A stretch of DNA of 64,000 nucleotides from JAEZHK01 sp040768845 (GTDB taxonomy: Bacteria; Bacillota; Clostridia; Christensenellales; Aristaeellaceae): NCBI GenBank assembly GCA_040768845.1, contig JAXGME010000003.1, forward strand, positions 124,001-188,000, written 5' to 3'. Of this stretch, positions 58,542 to 64,000 are shown one piece after another (position 1 is the stretch's first letter; each line of letters opens with the position of its first letter). The notes beneath the pieces were generated by a model that saw only the letters and a list, made by a program, of their open reading frames with translations, was not told the origin of the DNA and made no database searches. The translations under genes were made by a program, and so were the position numbers.

Positions 58542-60257
58542 TCACATCCGCGCCGGGGACTCGATGCCGATCAGGTATAGCGCGGTTTTGATCAGATCGC
58601 GGGTGACGCCTGTCAGCGCCAGCCGGGCCGCGCGGGCGCCGGGGTCGTCGTCCAGAATGCGGCGCTCGAAGTAAAACTTGTTGTAAGCCTGGGCCAGGTC
58701 TACCGCAAAGCGCGTCACCTGCGAAGGCTCGCTGCGGTCGATGGCGCCGGTGACCACCGACGGGAACTGTTCGATCAGCCGCACCACCGCCTGGGCCTCC
58801 GGATCGGCCAGGGCGGAATAGTCCGGTTCGGCGGGGGCGAGGCCGGCCTCCGCGGCCTTCCGCAGCACGGAGCAGCAGCGGGCGTGGGTGTACTGAACGT
58901 AGGGGCCGGTTTCCCCTTCAAAGTTGAGGGCGCGGTCCCACCAGAAGTCGATGTCCTTGATGCGGTTGTTGTACAGGTCGAAGAACACCACCGCGCCCAC
59001 GCCCACCTGGCGTGCCACCTCGTCTTTGTCGGGCAGGTTGGGGCTCTTTTCGTCGATGATGGCGCGGGCCTTCCGGATGGCGTTTTGCAATAGATCCTCC
59101 AGGTATACCACGTGGCCCTTGCGGGTGGACAGCGTCTGCCCCTCGTAGGACACCATGCCGAAGGAGACGTGCTCCATCTTCTCCGCCCAGTCGTAGCCCA
59201 TCAATTCCAGCACCTTGAAGAGCTGCCGGAAGTGCAGATCCTGCTGGTAGGCCACGACGTAGAGGCAGCGGTCAAAGTCGTAGGTGTCCTTGCGGTAGAG
59301 GGCCGCGGCGAGATCCCGGGTGGCGTAGAGCGTCGCGCCGTCCTTTTTCAGGATCAGGCAGGGGGGCATGCCGTAGGCTTCGAGGTTTACGATCCACGCG
59401 CCGTCGGATTCGGTGAGCAAATTCTTCTCCCGGAGCTCGCGGATCACGCGGTCCATCTTGTCGTTGTAGAAGCTCTCGCCGGCGTAGGAATCAAACCGCA
59501 CGCCCAGAAGGTCGTACACTTTTTTCGCGTCCTTCAGCGTGACGTCCTTGAACCAGTTGAAGACGGAAAGGGCCTCCGGATCGCCGTCCTCGATCTTCTT
59601 GAACCAGGCGCGGCCCTCGTCCTGAAGGGCCGGATCGTTTTCGCTTTCCCGGTCAAAGCGCACGTAGAGCTTCACCATTTCGTCCACGCCGCCCGCCTCG
59701 ACGGCCGCCCGGTCGCCCCACTTTTTGTAGGCACACACCATTTTGCCGAACTGGGTGCCCCAGTCGCCCAGGTGGTTGATGCCCACCACGGTATAGCCCC
59801 GGAAGCGGTAGAGCCGGGCCAGGGAATTGCCGATCATCGTGGTGGACAGGTGGCCGATGTGAAAGCGCTTGGCGATGTTGATGGAGGAATAATCGATGCA
59901 GACGGTCTTGCCCGCCCCCTCGGCGCCGCCGCCGTAGGCCGGCTCCGCCGCCGCCCGGGCCAGCACCTCCCGCGCGTAGACCGCGCGGTCGATGTAGAAG
60001 TTCAGGTAGCCCTTGACCGATTCGACTCTGTCCAGAAACGGCGCGGCCATCGCGCCGGCCAGCTGGTCCGCGATCATGGGCGGTGCCTTGCGCAGCGATT
60101 TGGCCAGCTTGAAGCAGGGGAAGGCGTAGTCGCCCAGCGCCGCGTCCGGCGGAACCTCCAGCGCGGCGGCGACGCCCGCCGCGTCCATCGCGGCGCTCCC
60201 AAAGGCCGTTTCAAGCCCCGACTCAACGAGCGAGGCGATGCTCATGCGAAAATCCAT
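58542..60257 (-). CDS. argS: Arginyl-tRNA synthetase
   Basis: A 571-residue class I synthetase. N-terminal tRNA-binding domain (ALGDYAFPCFKLAK), HIGH motif in NIAKRFHIGHLSTTMIG, the YATRDLAAA and SFGMVSYEGQTLSTRKG segments (a KMSKS equivalent, as usual for ArgRS) and the DALR anticodon domain (ALNFEGETGPYVQYTHAR, AQAYNKFYFE). ATG 60257 has GGGGTG eight bases ahead; ATG 60245 is the alternative. Monocistronic, with a TATAAT box upstream near 60272. Confidence 0.96.
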   Translation of the reverse strand: MDFRMSIASLVESGLETAFGSAAMDAAGVAAALEVPPDAALGDYAFPCFKLAKSLRKAPPMIADQLAGAMAAPFLDRVESVKGYLNFYIDRAVYAREVLARAAAEPAYGGGAEGAGKTVCIDYSSINIAKRFHIGHLSTTMIGNSLARLYRFRGYTVVGINHLGDWGTQFGKMVCAYKKWGDRAAVEAGGVDEMVKLYVRFDRESENDPALQDEGRAWFKKIEDGDPEALSVFNWFKDVTLKDAKKVYDLLGVRFDSYAGESFYNDKMDRVIRELREKNLLTESDGAWIVNLEAYGMPPCLILKKDGATLYATRDLAAALYRKDTYDFDRCLYVVAYQQDLHFRQLFKVLELMGYDWAEKMEHVSFGMVSYEGQTLSTRKGHVVYLEDLLQNAIRKARAIIDEKSPNLPDKDEVARQVGVGAVVFFDLYNNRIKDIDFWWDRALNFEGETGPYVQYTHARCCSVLRKAAEAGLAPAEPDYSALADPEAQAVVRLIEQFPSVVTGAIDRSEPSQVTRFAVDLAQAYNKFYFERRILDDDPGARAARLALTGVTRDLIKTALYLIGIESPARM

Positions 60258-60397
60258 TCCGGCACCCCGTTTGCAATATAGTAAGTGGATTATACCACGA
60301 ATCCCGGGCCCTATGGTGTTAAGGCTTGAAAAACATGCAGAAGGCGGACTTATGGCATTGTTTCGCCCATCCGTGCGCGCACTGATGGACGAAACGC

Positions 60398-60424
60398 GTT
60401 CCCGGCGCGCTGGTCGCCGGGAAC
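60398..60424. terminator. Hairpin downstream of the Pit/DUF47 operon
   Basis: A perfect 10 bp stem GTTCCCGGCG/CGCCGGGAAC with a 7-base loop in the 222 bp space between argS and the DUF47 gene. No T-run. Nothing else is evident there. Confidence 0.5.
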
Positions 60425-60479
60425 GGTTGAAGCCCTGTGAGGACTTTGTGGATGGTGTGAAGGCGCCCGGTTCGCCGCG

Positions 60480-61103
60480 TCAGGTATTTTTCATCACGAT
60501 CTCTTCCACGGCGTCGGCCACGTGCTCACACTCGTCGCAGCACTTCTCCAGGAAGTTGTAGATGTCCTTCCAGACGCCGATGGAGACGGCGTCCTCCTTG
60601 CCCAGGTAGAGGCTGTGCATCGCCTCCAGGTGGAGCTTGTCGCCCACCTCCTCCAGGCGGTTGACTTCGATGATGCGCTTTTTCATGTCGTTGGCCTTGC
60701 GCAGGTGGTGGAAATCCTTGAGCAGCGCCACCAGTTCCTCGGAGCAGGTGGTGATCACGTGGGCCATGCCCACCGCCTCCTTGCGGCAGGTGGCGACGCC
60801 GTACATGTACAGGGAGATCAGCACGTCCTCGATGGAGTCGATCAGATCGTCCTGGATGGCGGAGAGCCGGGTGATGTCCTCCCGGTCGATGGGCGGCAAA
60901 AACTCCAGCACCAGCCGCGCGGTCATCTCGTGCTTTTTCATGTCGGCGTTGTGCTCGATGGCGTGCATCTTCTCCATCACCGACTTGAGCTCTTTCGTGT
61001 TGTAATTCTCAAGGGTGCGTTCCAGCAGCTTCGCGCCCTCCAGCGCGCACTCCGCCATTTCGGTAAAAAACGCAAAATAGTCGTATCCGCCACGCTTGCC
61101 CAC
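60480..61103 (-). CDS. DUF47/PhoU-like regulator of phosphate transport
   Basis: A 207-residue all-helical protein of the DUF47 family, related in fold to PhoU: YDYFAFFTEMAECALEGAKLL, AIEHNADMKKHEMTARL, PIDREDITRLSAIQDDLIDSIED (motifs IEHNADMKKHEM and IDREDI) and EVGDKLHLEAM. It follows the Pit gene with 17 bp between them, the usual arrangement, and presumably binds to or regulates the transporter. Confidence 0.93.
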   Translation of the reverse strand: MGKRGGYDYFAFFTEMAECALEGAKLLERTLENYNTKELKSVMEKMHAIEHNADMKKHEMTARLVLEFLPPIDREDITRLSAIQDDLIDSIEDVLISLYMYGVATCRKEAVGMAHVITTCSEELVALLKDFHHLRKANDMKKRIIEVNRLEEVGDKLHLEAMHSLYLGKEDAVSIGVWKDIYNFLEKCCDECEHVADAVEEIVMKNT

Positions 61104-61120
61104 TACCTACACCTCTTCCT

Positions 61121-62173
61121 CTAGAATAGCTTCATGAACAGCTTGGCCATCAGGAAGCCCAGAAGGCCGCAGCCGGGGAATGTCAGAAACCAGGTCAGCA
61201 CCATTTCGCGCACGATGCTCCAGTTGACCCGCTTCAGATTCTTCGCGGCGCCCACGCCCATGATCGCGGTGGTCTTGGTGTGGGTGGTGGACACGGGAAT
61301 GCCCGTGATCGACGAGAGCAGAAGACAGCCCGCCGCCGCCAGATCCGCCGAAAAGCCCTGGTACTTGGTGAGCTTCACCATGTCCATGCCCACGGCCTTG
61401 ATGATCCGGTAGCCGCCGATGGAGGTGCCCAGGCCCATCACCAGCGCACACAGCACCATCAGCCACAGCGGGATCACCACGTCCACCGGGCCGGCCTGCC
61501 CCTTGGTCAGAAACATGCCCAGCAGAAACACGCTGATAAACTTCTGGCCGTCCTGCGCGCCGTGCATGAAGGCCATCGCCGCCGCGCCGCCCACCTGCGC
61601 CTGCTGAAAAAACCTGTCCGTCTTGCGCCGGTCCATGCGGCGGAAGATCAGCTCCACCAGCCGGACCGTCACCCAGCCCATCGCAAAGCCCAGGAGGGAG
61701 GACAGCACCAGGCCGTAGAGCACCTTGACCCATTCCGAGCCGTTGATGCCGCCGAAGCCGCCGTGCAGCGCGATGGCCGCGCCGGACAGGCCCGCGATCA
61801 GCGCGTGGCTCTCGCTGGTGGGAATGCCAAAGCGCCACGCGGCCACGGCCCAGGCCACGATGGCCACCAGCGCGGCGCACAGCGCGTATAGCGCGTCGCT
61901 GGGATTGCCTTGAAAGTCCACCATGTAATAGACCGTTTCCGCGACCTTCTGGTTGACCATCGTCATCACCAGAACCCCCAGCAGATTGAACGCCGCCGCC
62001 ATGACGATGGCCGGACCCGGGCGCATCGCGCGGGTCGACACACAGGTGGCGATGGCGTTGGGGGCATCGGTCCAGCCGTTGACCAGGATGACCGCCAGCG
62101 TCAGCACCGTCGTGACGATCAGGGCCGGCGACTGCGCCAGCTGGCTGATAAAGTCGGAAAGAGATAGCTGCAT
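61121..62173 (-). CDS. pit: Pit-family inorganic phosphate transporter
   Basis: A 350-residue membrane protein with about ten helices and the two Pit signature repeats: NGWTDAPNAIATCVSTRAM (motif DAPNAIA) near the N-terminus and STTHTKTTAIMGVGAAK near the C-terminus, plus GIPTSESHALIAGL. It takes up phosphate by cation symport. First gene of a two-gene operon with the DUF47 protein; TATAAT near 62211-62216 on the minus strand is the likely -10 box. Confidence 0.94.
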   Translation of the reverse strand: MQLSLSDFISQLAQSPALIVTTVLTLAVILVNGWTDAPNAIATCVSTRAMRPGPAIVMAAAFNLLGVLVMTMVNQKVAETVYYMVDFQGNPSDALYALCAALVAIVAWAVAAWRFGIPTSESHALIAGLSGAAIALHGGFGGINGSEWVKVLYGLVLSSLLGFAMGWVTVRLVELIFRRMDRRKTDRFFQQAQVGGAAAMAFMHGAQDGQKFISVFLLGMFLTKGQAGPVDVVIPLWLMVLCALVMGLGTSIGGYRIIKAVGMDMVKLTKYQGFSADLAAAGCLLLSSITGIPVSTTHTKTTAIMGVGAAKNLKRVNWSIVREMVLTWFLTFPGCGLLGFLMAKLFMKLF

Positions 62174-62391
62174 AGATGAACCATTCCCCGCTTTGTCAAA
62201 TCCGCTTGATTATAGCACATCATCGCTCAAGGAAAGATCAGGCGTCTGTTAAATCTACATCATGCGCGCCATGCCGCGCCGTTTCGCGACGGAAAAGCGT
62301 CGAAAACGCGCCCGGGCCGGGGGCCGCCGCCCCGCATATTATCCGGCGGAGCGGCAAATCCTACCGATAACAAACGCATGGGGGTGGTTTT

Positions 62392-63642
62392 TTGAATCCG
62401 TTTGAGCAAAGGCCGGCGCAGGTGGAAGACGGCATCCGGGACTGGGCGGGGGTGTACCCCGGGCCCTATGACAAAAACGCGGTGGACCCGTACACCCGCC
62501 TTCGCATCATTTTAATGAATGGCATCGAGGTGGAGCAGGTGTTCTTCAAGCACCAGTTTCACCGCAACTGCGCGGACAACGACCTCCGGCGGGAACTGGC
62601 GCTGACCCGCCGCGTCGAACAGCAGCAGCAAAAGCGCATCAACTGGCTGAAGCCCATCGACGAAACGCCGCTGGAAACCACCATCGGATACGAGCACGTG
62701 GCGGTGGACCTGACCGCCTGGCTGGCCCAGAACGAGCCGGACGCCTACGCCCGAAGGGCGCTGGACTTTGCGCTGCTGGAGGACTTCGACCACCTGTACC
62801 GCTATGCCAACCTGCTGGACATGGACGCGGGCATTCCCGCGCAGCAGATGGTCAAAAGCTACGTGGACATCACGCCGGGCCGCCCCACCATCGCGGAGCA
62901 CCGGCACCCCTTCGATTCGGTCAAAAACCCGCTGGATTTCAAAAAGGCGGACCTGCGCACCAGGCTGAACGCGCTGATTATCACCTCCGGAGAGCAGCAG
63001 ACCATGAACTTCTACATGAACCTGGGCAACGCCTACTTGAACGACCTGGGCCGGCAGCTGTATCTTGAGATCGCCATGATCGAGGAGCAGCACGTGACCC
63101 ACTACGGTTCGCTGCTGGACCCGAAGGCCACATGGCTGGAAAACCTGCTGATGCGCGAATACATGGAGTGCTACCTGTACTATTCATTCCTCGAGGACGA
63201 AAAGGACCGCCGCATCCGCGACGTATGGGCGGCGCATTTTGAAATGGAAGTGGCGCACCTGCACAGGGCGGCGGAGCTTTTAAGGCGGTACGAGCGCAGG
63301 GAGTGGAGCGAGGTGATCCCCGGCGGCGCGTTTCCGAAGCTGCTCCGCTTCCACGACACCCGCGACTACGTGCGGCGCGTTCTGGCCGAACAGGTGCTGC
63401 TCACCGCCGACCGGGAGAACTACCGCGGCGTGCAGGAACTGCCGCCCAGCTTTGACTTCTTCGCCTACCAGGGGCGCGTCAACAAGAACGTCGACCGCGT
63501 GGCCAGCCACGCGGTGGTGGTGGGGCACCAGCGCGCCTTCGGCGAGGACTACCGCGCGGAGTCAAAGCCAACCCCCGTGCCCGCCCTGGCCGACCGCGCC
63601 GTCGACAACACCGAAATCGCGCGGAACCCCGCCGCGTTCTGA
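62392..63642 (+). CDS. Ferritin-like domain protein, unknown function
   Basis: A 416-residue helical protein. Carboxylate and histidine pairs spaced as in ferritin-like di-iron bundles are visible: NGIEVEQVFFKHQFH, LLEDFDHLYRYANLLDMD, MIEEQHVTHYGSLLD and FEMEVAHLHRAAELL. The ExxH pairs (EEQH, EVAH) suggest metal binding. The start is TTG 62392 behind GGGGGTGG, with no ATG possible nearby. No signal peptide. It may be a manganese- or iron-binding enzyme or a spore/stress protein; I do not recognise a named family. Confidence 0.7.
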   Translation: MNPFEQRPAQVEDGIRDWAGVYPGPYDKNAVDPYTRLRIILMNGIEVEQVFFKHQFHRNCADNDLRRELALTRRVEQQQQKRINWLKPIDETPLETTIGYEHVAVDLTAWLAQNEPDAYARRALDFALLEDFDHLYRYANLLDMDAGIPAQQMVKSYVDITPGRPTIAEHRHPFDSVKNPLDFKKADLRTRLNALIITSGEQQTMNFYMNLGNAYLNDLGRQLYLEIAMIEEQHVTHYGSLLDPKATWLENLLMREYMECYLYYSFLEDEKDRRIRDVWAAHFEMEVAHLHRAAELLRRYERREWSEVIPGGAFPKLLRFHDTRDYVRRVLAEQVLLTADRENYRGVQELPPSFDFFAYQGRVNKNVDRVASHAVVVGHQRAFGEDYRAESKPTPVPALADRAVDNTEIARNPAAF

Positions 63643-63654
63643 CCGGGACGGGGC

Positions 63655-64000
63655 TCAGGCGCGGCGGGCCACGACGCCGGATTTGGGCTTCGCGCGCTTG
63701 AACAGCACGCCCAGCGTTTTCGGCCCGCAATGGCCGGATATGGTACAGCCCGCGCGGGTTTCGCAGACTTCCTTAAAGGGCGCGAGGGACAGGACCATTT
63801 CGCGCACCGCCCGTATGGTCTCCGGCGCACAGCCGGGGTGGGTGATGAAGACCCGGCCGGGGTCCAGATCCCGGGCATCGCCCAGCCGGTCCGCCACGTA
63901 GTGCTCCAGGCAGCGGGAAAAGCTGCCCCGGTACCTTGCGCCCACCCTCATTTCGCCGCGCACCACTTCAATGCAGGGCTTGATCTGCATCAGCTTCGCG
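63655..64000 (-). CDS. DegV-family fatty-acid binding protein (C-terminal part, runs off right edge)
   Basis: The minus strand is open from the stop at 63655 to the window end, giving ~114 C-terminal residues. The DegV pattern is clear: KLMQIKPCIEVVRGEM, a helical insert, RVFITHPGC, and the terminal CTISGHCGPKTLGVLF. DegV proteins bind fatty acids; some serve fatty-acid kinase. The start lies beyond 64000. Confidence 0.88.
   Translation of the reverse strand, partial: AKLMQIKPCIEVVRGEMRVGARYRGSFSRCLEHYVADRLGDARDLDPGRVFITHPGCAPETIRAVREMVLSLAPFKEVCETRAGCTISGHCGPKTLGVLFKRAKPKSGVVARRA

Noticed and set aside
60238..60561. Plus-strand ORF between argS and the DUF47 gene
   Set aside because: It overlaps both flanking genes antisense, contains a perfect hairpin and has no ribosome site.

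Overview
The window looks like chromosome from a high-GC, low-redundancy Firmicute, most likely a gut-type Clostridia (Christensenellales-like is my guess, from gene content only). The grounds are a tyrosine T-box riboswitch, an ECF-type vitamin transporter S component under a MocR regulator, standard -35/-10 promoters with strong AGGAGG-type ribosome sites, and anaerobe-type housekeeping genes. No rRNA, tRNA or CRISPR array is visible.

Left part (1-17.4 kb): an accessory region of visibly lower GC than the rest. At the left edge the first ~230 residues of a Cas3 HD nuclease domain run off the window on the minus strand. A 176 bp palindromic element follows, then a TetR regulator and two tandem ABC exporter genes. 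The first ABC gene is cut into three pieces by two insertion sequences. One is an IS256-family element (copy A), itself interrupted by an identical copy in the opposite orientation (copy B). The other is an IS21-family element whose istB is interrupted by copy C. Downstream of the second ABC gene lies an IS66-family element whose tnpC is interrupted by copy D. The ends of all elements except B are fixed by 8 bp target duplications. Removing the insertions on paper restores every broken frame, so the layers can be ordered in time. A short KdpE-like remnant closes the region.

Second exporter locus (17.5-21.9 kb): a homologous set (ABC, ABC, TetR) on the minus strand in host-like GC. The two loci share an operator-like palindrome, GTTAGACNTANACTAAC-like, in front of the first ABC gene.

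Core region (22-64 kb): ordinary chromosome organised in short, tightly overlapping operons. These include a rhodanese; a degenerate EAL protein; YeiH with a divergent LysR; enolase and class II aldolase; RluA-type pseudouridine synthase with IlvE; and a tyrosine T-box operon (aminotransferase, tyrS, YigZ, P-type ATPase). Next come a secreted BIG2-caspase protein, guaB, an FGGY kinase coupled to a sigma-like membrane protein, and a serC-serA-PHP phosphatase operon. Then follow a solitary DNA methyltransferase, a glycosyltransferase, serS, and a MocR regulator lacking its PLP lysine divergent from an ECF S component. The right end carries an MFS transporter, an iron-type alcohol dehydrogenase, an SGNH hydrolase, an RsmF-like methyltransferase, a J-domain protein, argS, a Pit phosphate transporter with its DUF47 partner, a ferritin-like protein and the C-terminal part of a DegV protein cut by the window edge.
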